Positions 1 through 7,581 of a DNA stretch of 15,915 nucleotides are shown here, one piece after another (position 1 is the first letter of the stretch; every line of letters starts with the position of its first letter). A model generated the notes under the pieces. It was given only the letters and a program-made list of their open reading frames with translations. It was not told where the DNA came from and did not search any database. Source of the DNA: Acidobacteriota bacterium (GTDB lineage: Bacteria > Acidobacteriota > Blastocatellia > Pyrinomonadales > Pyrinomonadaceae); contig JAEZJR010000104.1 of assembly GCA_023415725.1 (NCBI GenBank), positions 1 to 15,915 of the forward strand, read 5' to 3'. Made by a program: the position numbers and the translations under genes.

Positions 1-135
1 GTACGTATCCACCAGGTTTACGCCGGCCGCCTCGATCTTCACGAGCACCTGATTACCGGCAGGCTCGGGAGTTTCAGCATCCTCAAGCTGCATCACTTCG
101 GGCGGGCCGAATTCACGAACTATTATCGCCTTCAT
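1..135 (-). CDS. Zn-independent MDR family quinone/NADPH oxidoreductase, N-terminal fragment
   Basis: Only the first 45 residues are inside the window; the gene runs off the left edge. The reading starts MKAIIVREFGPPEVMQLED and continues through PEPAGNQVLVKIEAAGVNLVDTY. This is the typical N-terminus of the medium-chain dehydrogenase/reductase quinone oxidoreductase (Qor-like) group, whose members reduce quinones or enones with NADPH in the cytoplasm. The GroES-like fold begins here; the nucleotide-binding half is outside the window, so the cofactor and substrate cannot be read. The ATG overlaps the stop of the upstream GyrI-like gene in an ATGA arrangement, which indicates translational coupling and makes this the last visible gene of the yvcK-glmU-glmS operon. 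Family assignment is good; the exact substrate is unknown. Confidence 0.8.
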   Translation of the reverse strand, partial: MKAIIVREFGPPEVMQLEDAETPEPAGNQVLVKIEAAGVNLVDTY

Positions 136-617
136 TGATTCTCTTTATCCCGGATCGGTATCCAGATCTCCTCTTCCGCGTTAGGATCGAACGGATCGTA
201 GCCTTCAGGCAGTACTTCGAAGTGGGGCCTTAGGTCGAGCGTGAACTCGGAGGCCGGCAGCCATTCTCCGAATATGTGCCCGAATGTCCTCGGAGCCTCC
301 GCAGCCGACCCCTTATGGATGAACACAGCGTACTTACCCGCAGGTATGTCCAACGTGTCCAAGCTGTCGGACCGAAGCGTCACTTCAGCTGCTGCACACT
401 TATCGAATTCGGCTGCCGGATCGAACTCCGAAAATGAATATGCGGAATCATATACCTTTACGGAATAAGATTCACCTCCGACACGGCCTTCGATCTCTCG
501 CTCACGCGAACGAAATTCGCGCCACACCTCGCTCGTGCGGTCATCGACGAAAGACGTGCGGCGGCAAACGCCGGCGAGGAGCTTTCCGGGAAATTCGCGT
601 ATTTCCGGTAACCACAT
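132..617 (-). CDS. GyrI-like / AraC effector-binding domain protein
   Basis: A 161-aa cytoplasmic protein that appears to be a single stand-alone GyrI-like small-molecule-binding domain (the AraC effector-binding / SOUL-type fold), without a DNA-binding region. The diagnostic part is the C-terminal half: residues around 90-100 read PAGKYAVFIHKGS. A conserved aromatic stretch FGHIFGEWLPASEFTL follows, then the acidic end EEEIWIPI that forms the last strand of this fold. The N-terminal repeat reads REFPGKLLAGVCRRTSF. Stand-alone members bind hydrophobic or cationic ligands, inhibit gyrase (SbmC/GyrI), or hydrolyse cyclopropanoid toxins; which applies here cannot be told. Its ATG follows the glmS TAG with no base between, and its TGA overlaps the next ATG, so it is translationally coupled on both sides. 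No Shine-Dalgarno is visible. Confidence 0.8.
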   Translation of the reverse strand: MWLPEIREFPGKLLAGVCRRTSFVDDRTSEVWREFRSREREIEGRVGGESYSVKVYDSAYSFSEFDPAAEFDKCAAAEVTLRSDSLDTLDIPAGKYAVFIHKGSAAEAPRTFGHIFGEWLPASEFTLDLRPHFEVLPEGYDPFDPNAEEEIWIPIRDKENQ

Positions 618-2480
<1,863 letters not shown>

Positions 2481-2489
2481 AATTTGAAA

Positions 2490-2819
2490 TCAGATCGAAT
2501 GGTAAACCTCATGCACAACAACCAGGATCGATTGCTCAGGCAGAGCTTCTGCAGCAGCTTCGCGGATCGCGTCAGCGTAATCCGAAACTGCCTCGAAATT
2601 ATCGTCCAGGCCGAACGGCATGTCCGCGTAAACCAGGGTGATCTTGTCCTCATCAGGCTTCTCTCCCGAGTGAAGATAAAGCCCTTTAATATCTTTGATG
2701 ACGGTGCAACCGCCAAAAGTAAACAGAAATTCCGCCTCGATGGCCCTGCGGAGCAACCGGTACACCTTAACGCTTTTTTCCGGCAGATACGCCTCTATCC
2801 TTGCCCGCCTTAACAGCAT
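2490..2819 (-). CDS. Conserved-looking hypothetical protein (109 aa) between glmU and glmS
   Basis: I do not recognise a named family. The protein is soluble, with no signal peptide or membrane segment. It begins with IEAYLPEKSVKVYRLLRRAI (about residues 8-27) and has a compact hydrophobic core FLFTFGGCTVIKDIKGLYL (about 32-50). An acidic stretch KPDEDKITLVYADMPF follows, and the end is a strand-like SILVVVHEVYHSI. An alternating helix and strand pattern suggests a small alpha/beta fold. The start is uncertain. An in-frame TAG lies directly upstream of ATG 2819, so this is the longest possible start, but it overlaps the 55-aa small gene by 53 bp. A GTG at 2765, one base after that gene's TAA, would remove the overlap but would discard a well-patterned N-terminus. 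It sits 9 bp before glmS, so a role in amino-sugar or envelope metabolism is a guess from context only. Confidence 0.75.
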   Translation of the reverse strand: MLLRRARIEAYLPEKSVKVYRLLRRAIEAEFLFTFGGCTVIKDIKGLYLHSGEKPDEDKITLVYADMPFGLDDNFEAVSDYADAIREAAAEALPEQSILVVVHEVYHSI

Positions 2820-2934
2820 CTACGAACTTGTCCTTCCGCTCGACGAATCGCCTCATCCGATCAAGAGCCTCATTAGCCGAGACCTGATCGGGTGATTCCT
2901 CTTTTGCTTTCCTTGAGGATGGATCTTTCTTCAC
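2767..2934 (-). CDS. Small charged protein (55 aa), GTG start overlapping glmU stop
   Basis: This small ORF is easy to miss because it starts with GTG. The start overlaps the glmU TGA in a GTGA arrangement, the classic geometry of translational coupling. It encodes 55 residues: a Lys/Glu/Ser-rich disordered N-terminus (MKKDPSSRKAKEESPDQV), then a predicted amphipathic helix containing NEALDRMRRFVERKDKFVDA, and a basic tail ending AGKKR. It has no membrane segment, signal peptide or cysteines. It fills the otherwise empty 111 bp between glmU and the 109-aa gene, and then overlaps that gene out of frame by 53 bp. Helical periodicity in the second half and the exact stop/start overlap favour a real gene, but there is no recognised family and no homolog search was possible. 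Alternatively the region is only a spacer within the operon. Confidence 0.55.
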   Translation of the reverse strand: MKKDPSSRKAKEESPDQVSANEALDRMRRFVERKDKFVDAVKAGKDRGVSAGKKR

Positions 2935-4337
2935 GCCGAATGAGTATCCTTTTTCGCCTTGGTTTTCGCCGGTACGCCCACGACCAAATCACCCGGCTCG
3001 ATATCCTTCGTCACGACACTGCCCGCACCGGTCGAAGCTCCGTCTCCCACACTCACGGGAGCGACCAGCATCGTGTCCGAACCGATTTTCACATTGCTTC
3101 CGATATGGGTTTCGTGCTTATTCTTTCCGTCGTAATTGCAGGTGATGGTGCCGGCGCCGATATTGGTATTTTCACCGATCGTGGCGTCGCCAAGGTATGT
3201 CAGATGACTCGCCTTTGAACTTTTTCCGAGCCGCGTCTTTTTCAGCTCGACGAAGTTCCCGACCTTCGAACCTTCCTCCATCCTGGCGTTCCCGCGAAGG
3301 TGGGCGAACGGCCCGACAGTGCACTTATCGGCGATCTGGGCATTAACGATCACACAATTGTCGAGCACCTCGACGCCCGATCCGATAGCGGAATTGGTGA
3401 TCCTTGTGCCCGCCCGGACGGTCGTACCCTCGCCGATCTCGCTAGTCCCCTCGATCGACACGTTGGGATATATCACTGTATCGCGCCCGATCGAAGCGAA
3501 CTCGCTCACGTACGCCGTTTCCGGGTCGATGAAAGTCACGCCTTCATCGAGCATAAATCGCGAGATCGTCCGCTCACGGATGAGCCGCTCGATATCCGCT
3601 AGCTGCCGCCGGTTATTGACTCCCTCGATCTCACGCGAATCGCTATGCCGGAAGATGGCGACCTCTTCGCCCGCGGCGTTCAGCAGGGCCGGAACGTCCG
3701 TCAGGTAATATTCGCCCTGTGCGTTCTCGTTCCTTACGTTCATCAGAGCATCGAATAGCCTGGATGTATTGAAGCAGTAAATTCCGGCGTTTATCTCCCG
3801 GATCTCGCGCTCGAGATCGTTAGCGTCCTTCTGTTCGACGATGCGCTCAAATGCGCCACCGGGCCCGCGGACCACGCGGCCGTAACCTGCAGGATCGGAC
3901 TGATCGACCGTTAGGATCGTGCAGGCGGTGTTGCGGTGGGTATGATGCTGCTGGATCAGCCCTTTCAGCGTTTCCGGACGGATCAAGGGCACGTCTCCGG
4001 AGAGTACAAGGATCGTCGAGTCGCGGCCTTCCAGGTATTCACGAGCGGAATTTACCGCGTCGCCGGTGCCGAGCTGTTGCTTTTGCTCGACGAACACCAC
4101 ATCGCTCTCACTCAACTGCTCAAGGACCGCTTTGCGGACCTCCTCAGCCTGGTGCCCGATCACTATATAGATCTTTTCTGGCGAAAGCGCTGCGGCTGTG
4201 CGGCAGACGTGATTGATCAGCGGCCGTCCGTCAGCCTTGTGCAGCACCTTAGCGCAATTCGACCGCATCCTCGTGCCCAATCCGGCTGCCAGGATCAGGA
4301 CGTCAAGCGGACGGTGTTCCGTCGGATTTTCTTCCAT
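2931..4337 (-). CDS. glmU: Bifunctional GlcNAc-1-phosphate uridyltransferase / glucosamine-1-phosphate acetyltransferase
   Basis: GlmU acetylates glucosamine-1-phosphate with acetyl-CoA and then uridylates it to UDP-GlcNAc, the last two steps of the pathway that GlmS begins. The 468-aa length fits the family. The N-terminal Rossmann-like uridyltransferase carries LAAGLGTRMRSNCAKVLH at 16-33, QQLGTGDAV at 87-95, the GDVPL metal/substrate segment at 114-118 and GEYYLTD at 208-214. From about 265 onward the left-handed beta-helix hexapeptide repeats begin. The acetyltransferase His is in KASHLTYLGD (His378), followed by NIGAGTITCNYDGKNKHETH at 392-411. The chain ends with a short charged tail. 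It lies 33 bp after yvcK and overlaps the next small gene by 4 bp. No strong Shine-Dalgarno is visible. Both catalytic halves look intact. Confidence 0.97.
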   Translation of the reverse strand: MEENPTEHRPLDVLILAAGLGTRMRSNCAKVLHKADGRPLINHVCRTAAALSPEKIYIVIGHQAEEVRKAVLEQLSESDVVFVEQKQQLGTGDAVNSAREYLEGRDSTILVLSGDVPLIRPETLKGLIQQHHTHRNTACTILTVDQSDPAGYGRVVRGPGGAFERIVEQKDANDLEREIREINAGIYCFNTSRLFDALMNVRNENAQGEYYLTDVPALLNAAGEEVAIFRHSDSREIEGVNNRRQLADIERLIRERTISRFMLDEGVTFIDPETAYVSEFASIGRDTVIYPNVSIEGTSEIGEGTTVRAGTRITNSAIGSGVEVLDNCVIVNAQIADKCTVGPFAHLRGNARMEEGSKVGNFVELKKTRLGKSSKASHLTYLGDATIGENTNIGAGTITCNYDGKNKHETHIGSNVKIGSDTMLVAPVSVGDGASTGAGSVVTKDIEPGDLVVGVPAKTKAKKDTHSA

Positions 4338-4370
4338 TGGTAGAATTTTGCCACAATCCTGCGGGCAGCA

Positions 4371-5360
4371 TCACGCTGCGAGAGATAAAACCGCTCTGGC
4401 GAGTTTCTCGGGAGCGTGGCGAACCTTTATTCCTTCGTCCAAGAGGTTATCATAAATCACCTTTGCGCTACCTATAACCTCACCTGATATTGAACCGTGG
4501 ATCCCGATCTGTTCCGCCCCCTCGTGCTCGTAGCGGTCCGCCTGCTCTTTAGTGATCGGAGTGTTGTTGATGAGGATGTAATCGAAACCGAGCTGCGGCA
4601 CGTAATCGCCGATCAGTTCGATATGCCGGCGTGAGGTCATCCCGTCGGTCTCACCCGGCTGGGTCATCAGATTGCAAATGAATATCTTGACGGCAGGAGA
4701 ATTCGCGATAGCATCGGCGACGCCCTTTACCAAGAGCGGTGGTAATAGGCTTGTGTAGAGTGACCCTGGCCCGACCGTGATGATGTCCGCCCTCTCGATC
4801 GCCGATATCGCAGGAGGCAGTGGGTGGCAGGTTTCGGGCTCAAGGTACAGCCTTTCGATCCTCGGCCCCGCCTTCCCGATATTCGTCTCTCCTCTAACGG
4901 TGGTCCCATCTTTCAACTGAGCCGCCAACCGGACGTCTGCGTCCGTTGCGGGGTAAATATGGCCTTTACTCGCGAGGATCTCCGACGAGAGCCTCACCGC
5001 CTCCGCGAAATCGCCCGTGATCTCGGAAAGTGCCGCAAGAAACAGATTCCCGAAGCTGTGACCTCCTAACTCCCCTTCCCCGCCAAACCGGAATCGGAAC
5101 AGCTTGGACAACAGAAGTGAGTCCTCACTGAGGGCCACCATGCAATTGCGAATATCGCCCGGCGGCGGCATTTGAAGCTCGTCCCTCAGGCGTCCGGAAC
5201 TCCCGCCGTCATCGGTCACTGCCACGATCGCCGCCAACCCATCTATCTTTGCTCCGACGTGGGTTTTGAGGCCCAAAAGCAGGGTAGAAAGGCCGTTGCC
5301 GCCCCCTATCGCTACGCAATTGAGCCGTCGTCCATACTCGAGTTCCTTTCGTTCAGCCAT
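4371..5360 (-). CDS. yvcK: Gluconeogenesis factor / UDP-sugar-responsive regulator YvcK (GlmR), CofD-like
   Basis: A 329-aa member of the YvcK/CofD-like family, about the usual length. Diagnostic motifs in order are AIGGGNGLSTLLLGLK (17-32), the nucleotide-sugar binding TDDGGSSGRLRDEL (49-62), PPGDIRNC (66-73), and GGHSFGNLFLAAL (99-111). A GPGSLYTSLLPPLLV segment lies near the middle. In Bacillus subtilis and Listeria the family binds UDP-GlcNAc, is needed for envelope integrity under gluconeogenic growth, and (as GlmR) stimulates GlmS. Those functions are established for relatives, not shown here. Being first in an operon with glmU and glmS fits that role well. The ATG is the only sensible start. 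Upstream TTGGAAC is at best a weak Shine-Dalgarno. Confidence 0.95.
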   Translation of the reverse strand: MAERKELEYGRRLNCVAIGGGNGLSTLLLGLKTHVGAKIDGLAAIVAVTDDGGSSGRLRDELQMPPPGDIRNCMVALSEDSLLLSKLFRFRFGGEGELGGHSFGNLFLAALSEITGDFAEAVRLSSEILASKGHIYPATDADVRLAAQLKDGTTVRGETNIGKAGPRIERLYLEPETCHPLPPAISAIERADIITVGPGSLYTSLLPPLLVKGVADAIANSPAVKIFICNLMTQPGETDGMTSRRHIELIGDYVPQLGFDYILINNTPITKEQADRYEHEGAEQIGIHGSISGEVIGSAKVIYDNLLDEGIKVRHAPEKLARAVLSLAA

Positions 5361-5409
5361 GTTCCAATTCGGAATCTATCGAAATACCCGCCCGGCCGCA
5401 AACACGTGA

Positions 5410-5438
5410 ATTAGAACCTGAATCGCAGCTACGCACAA
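5410..5438 (-). promoter_or_regulatory. Candidate promoter of the yvcK-glmU-glmS operon
   Basis: On the minus strand TTGTGC (5438-5433) is followed after 17 bp by TCTAAT (5415-5410), which matches the TATAAT consensus at five of six positions. Transcription would begin near 5403, giving a leader of about 43 nt to the yvcK ATG. The -35 box is weak (three of six). This is a motif reading only. Confidence 0.35.
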
Positions 5439-5451
5439 CAATAAAAAACAC

Positions 5452-5487
5452 TTGTAGTCATTGTTATGCGTATGGTAACTTTAATAG
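5452..5487 (+). promoter_or_regulatory. AT-rich candidate promoter region for mglBA
   Basis: The 226-bp gap between yvcK and mglB has one clearly AT-rich stretch. Possible boxes are TTGTTA (5461-5466) and TAATAG (5482-5487) with a short 15-bp spacer, or TTGTAG (5452-5457) and TAACTT (5476-5481) with an 18-bp spacer. Neither pair is convincing, but this is the only plausible location. It would give mglB a leader of roughly 90 nt. The rest of the gap is GC-rich and shows nothing further that I can call. Confidence 0.25.
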
Positions 5488-5586
5488 TGCCGCCGGAGAG
5501 ACTCCTCCTCCGTCGTTCACTCCGTATCCGATCCGATCTCAGCACTACTTCTTGCCCCGGTAAATCCATCCACAAGGGATCAAAAA

Positions 5587-6069
5587 ATGGCTCAATTGCC
5601 CTTTATCATCCAAGAACATCAGTTCCAGCGGCTGAAATCCGTCATCTCGCTTCTCTCGGTGGAATGTGCCGCCCGCGTCGTCTTCCTAGTCGACCGCGAC
5701 GGCCAGACCATCGCCGTACACGGTGAGATCGGCGATATGGACACCACCAGCTTCTCATCTCTTGCCGCCGGTAACGTCGCTGCCACCAGCAGTATGGCGA
5801 AGTTGATCGGCGAGGACGTGTTCCCTTCAGTCGTTCACGAGGGCGAACGCGAGAGCATCTTCATCAGCGTGATCGGACGCAGCCTGCTTGTCGTCGTCTT
5901 CGACGAGCGATCAACTCTCGGCCTCGTAAAGATCCGGGCCAAGAAAGCCAGCCACGAGGTCGCCGCTATTTTAGAGGAAGCCGTACGCGAGTCCTCCGCA
6001 TACAACGCCTCGAAAAATTCCGTCTTCGCCGAGATCACCGATGACGACATCGACAGCCTTTTCGCTTAG
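5587..6069 (+). CDS. mglB: MglB-like Roadblock/LC7 domain protein
   Basis: A 160-aa cytoplasmic Roadblock/LC7 protein, the partner and GTPase-activating protein of MglA in systems that set front-rear polarity in Myxococcus and relatives. The N-terminus is typical: a helix FQRLKSVISLLSVECAARVV (13-32), then strand VFLVDRDGQTIAVHG (32-46) and the AAGNVAATSSMAKLIGE stretch (60-76), which resembles the core of myxococcal MglB. A second sheet contains SIFISVIGRSLLVVVFDE (90-107), followed by SHEVAAILEEAV (122-133). A short acidic tail TDDDIDSLFA closes the protein. The start is supported by AAGGGA at 5574-5579, 7 bp before the ATG, one of the few clear Shine-Dalgarno sites in the window. mglA follows after 39 bp. 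No gliding or pilus genes are nearby. Confidence 0.9.
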   Translation: MAQLPFIIQEHQFQRLKSVISLLSVECAARVVFLVDRDGQTIAVHGEIGDMDTTSFSSLAAGNVAATSSMAKLIGEDVFPSVVHEGERESIFISVIGRSLLVVVFDERSTLGLVKIRAKKASHEVAAILEEAVRESSAYNASKNSVFAEITDDDIDSLFA

Positions 6070-6108
6070 GACCCGCCGCCCACCCAGCCGGTATTCCCCC
6101 CGACCGAT

Positions 6109-6693
6109 ATGACTTTCATCAATTACGCCTCGAGAGAGATCAACTGCAAGATCGTGTACTACGGTCCTGGCCTCTGCGGCAAGACCACGAATCTGCAGCA
6201 CATCTACGATTCGACCGCACAGGAGGCAAAAGGAAAACTCATCAGCCTGGCCACGGAGACGGACCGTACTCTGTTCTTCGATTTCATGCCTTTGGAACTC
6301 GGAACGGTCCGAGGTTTCAAGACCAGATTTCACCTTTACACCGTACCCGGTCAGGTTTACTACGATGCTTCGAGGAAATTGATCCTGAAAGGCGTCGATG
6401 GCGTGGTTTTTGTCGCTGACAGCCAGGAAGAGCGGATGGACGCGAATATCGAGTCCCTTTACAACCTCGAAGAAAACCTTGCGGCCCAGGGCTACGACCT
6501 GATGAAGCTTCCCTACGTCCTTCAGCTAAATAAACGAGACCTTCCGAATGTCGTTCCGGTCGAAGACCTCAGCCAGGAACTCCGCCGCAAGGACGAGCCT
6601 GTCTTCGAAGCCGTCGCCGCCACCGGCGCGGGGGTATTTGACACGCTTAAGGGCGTTGCGAAACAGGTACTTACAGAACTGAGGAAAAGCTGA
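6109..6693 (+). CDS. mglA: MglA-like small Ras-superfamily GTPase
   Basis: A 194-aa P-loop GTPase very close to myxococcal MglA in layout. The Walker A motif is GPGLCGKTT (19-27). The characteristic FDFMPLELG (57-65) follows, then the MglA-type switch II segment HLYTVPGQVYYDASR (75-89), where VPGQ replaces the DxxGQ of Ras but keeps the Gln. The chain continues with KGVDGVVFVADSQ (94-106) and the guanine-specificity motif NKRD (141-144). MglA-GTP marks the leading pole and recruits motility or secretion machinery; its cycle is controlled by MglB, encoded just upstream. No Shine-Dalgarno precedes the ATG, so translation may depend on coupling to mglB. A strong terminator follows 22 bp after the stop, ending a two-gene operon. 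Confidence 0.95.
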   Translation: MTFINYASREINCKIVYYGPGLCGKTTNLQHIYDSTAQEAKGKLISLATETDRTLFFDFMPLELGTVRGFKTRFHLYTVPGQVYYDASRKLILKGVDGVVFVADSQEERMDANIESLYNLEENLAAQGYDLMKLPYVLQLNKRDLPNVVPVEDLSQELRRKDEPVFEAVAATGAGVFDTLKGVAKQVLTELRKS

Positions 6694-6715
6694 TAAGTTG
6701 CTCAGCGAGCAAGAA

Positions 6716-6753
6716 CGGGCGAGGGTGAAATCACCCTCGCCCGCTCTCTTTTT
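6716..6753 (+). terminator. Intrinsic terminator of mglBA
   Basis: A perfect 13-bp GC-rich inverted repeat (6716-6728 with 6731-6743, arm CGGGCGAGGGTGA) is followed by GCTCT and a run of five T (6749-6753). It lies 22 bp beyond the mglA stop and is a textbook Rho-independent terminator for the plus strand. Confidence 0.9.
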
Positions 6754-6844
6754 ACCTACCCCTTGCTCAAAAAGATGCTCTATGAGCGACTACGCGTGCG
6801 TGTTTTGTGATCGAACTTGTATTCGCCAGAGCTCCGAAGTCGGA

Positions 6845-6862
6845 TTCGCAAAAAAGTGCGAA
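6845..6862. repeat. Short inverted repeat TTCGCA-N6-TGCGAA
   Basis: Two perfect 6-bp arms (6845-6850 and 6857-6862) flank an A-rich 6-bp centre. A third TTCGCA occurs at 6931-6936. This lies in the gap between the mglA terminator and the sigma factor gene, so it could be an operator or a small hairpin. No function can be assigned. Confidence 0.35.
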
Positions 6863-6897
6863 ATAAAAGCACCGCTTCGTTCTTAACAAAAAAGGTG

Positions 6898-6923
6898 GCA
6901 CTTATCACCGACGGAGCACTTAT
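6898..6923 (+). repeat. Direct repeat GCACTTAT in the sigma factor leader
   Basis: Two identical 8-mers GCACTTAT lie at 6898-6905 and 6916-6923, 18 bp from start to start, just upstream of the putative sigma-kinase promoter. The spacing is not quite two helical turns. They could be regulator half-sites or ECF -35-like elements, or chance. Confidence 0.3.
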
Positions 6924-6943
6924 GACATATTTCGCATCGGCCA

Positions 6944-6973
6944 TGACCGCACAATATCAGGATGTGATAGAAT
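6944..6973 (+). promoter_or_regulatory. Candidate promoter of the ECF sigma-kinase operon
   Basis: TAGAAT (6968-6973, four of six matches) is preceded by TGACCG (6944-6949) at an 18-bp spacing. Transcription would start near 6980, about 32 nt before the chosen ATG at 7012. This region (6754-7011) otherwise holds no supported gene; the open frame upstream of 7012 lacks sigma-like sequence. Confidence 0.3.
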
Positions 6974-7011
6974 TTTGGGCTGTTAAAACGCCGTATACAC
7001 CGGTAGCCGTA

Positions 7012-7575
7012 ATGGAACAGCCCCCGATAACGCAGCTCCTTCTCGCGTGGCGCCAGGGGGAGAGGTCTGCTCTAGATGAGCTTATCCCACTCGTCCAGAG
7101 CGAACTGAAGCGCATCGCCCGGAACTACATGCGCCGTCAGAGCCCGGGCCACACGCTGCAAACTACCGCCCTCGTAAACGAAGCATTCCTTCGGCTTGTT
7201 GATTCAAACCGCGTGAACTGGCAGGACCGTAATCACTTTTTCGCGATCTGCGCTCAATTGATGCGGCGAATACTTGTGGATTTTGCACGTCGCAAAAACA
7301 GTCTTAAACGCGGCGGTGACGGTGTTCATATTACGTTGAACGAAAACGTCGATGTCGCGGACGAAAAGGCCGCAGAAGTTGTGGCTCTCGACGAAGCTCT
7401 CGCACGCCTCGCCCGGATGAACGAACGGCAGAGCAAGATAGTCGAACTCAGATATTTCGGCGGCCTCACCGAGGAGCAAATCGCCGAAACGCTCGGGATA
7501 TCGTCCCGCACTGTACGGCGCGACTGGAACTTGGCCCGGGCATGGCTATTCCGGGAGCTCAGCCCCGGCATTTAG
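7012..7575 (+). CDS. ECF-type RNA polymerase sigma factor, TIGR02999-like
   Basis: A 187-aa sigma-70 family protein of the ECF subgroup common in Acidobacteria and Planctomycetes (TIGR02999-like). Region 2 includes ELKRIARNYMRRQSPGHTLQ (31-50), followed by TTALVNEAFLRLV and the HFFAICAQLMRRILVDFARR stretch (75-94). A KRGGDG linker comes at about 99-104. Region 4 spans roughly 125-180, with the helix-turn-helix in EEQIAETLGISSRTVRRDWN (154-173). I chose ATG 7012 because the protein then starts at the family-typical position (MEQPPITQLLLAWRQGE); the frame stays open upstream to 6817 but shows no homology-like pattern. It has no anti-sigma gene beside it. The kinase gene starts 6 bp after its stop, so the kinase probably relays a signal to it, directly or indirectly (inference). 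Confidence 0.9.
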   Translation: MEQPPITQLLLAWRQGERSALDELIPLVQSELKRIARNYMRRQSPGHTLQTTALVNEAFLRLVDSNRVNWQDRNHFFAICAQLMRRILVDFARRKNSLKRGGDGVHITLNENVDVADEKAAEVVALDEALARLARMNERQSKIVELRYFGGLTEEQIAETLGISSRTVRRDWNLARAWLFRELSPGI

Positions 7576-7581
7576 AACTTG

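Noticed and set aside
2481..2489. glmS ribozyme/riboswitch upstream of glmS
   Set aside because: Only 9 bp separate glmS from the preceding stop, and that upstream sequence is coding; there is no space for the ribozyme.
5466..5726. 86-codon plus-strand ORF overlapping the start of mglB
   Set aside because: It overlaps mglB in another frame, is Arg/Ser-rich, and mglB has a clear Shine-Dalgarno and domain.
6817..7011. Upstream extension of the sigma factor frame
   Set aside because: The frame is open for 65 more codons but contains terminator-proximal repeats and the candidate promoter, and lacks sigma-like sequence; ATG 7012 gives the family-typical N-terminus.
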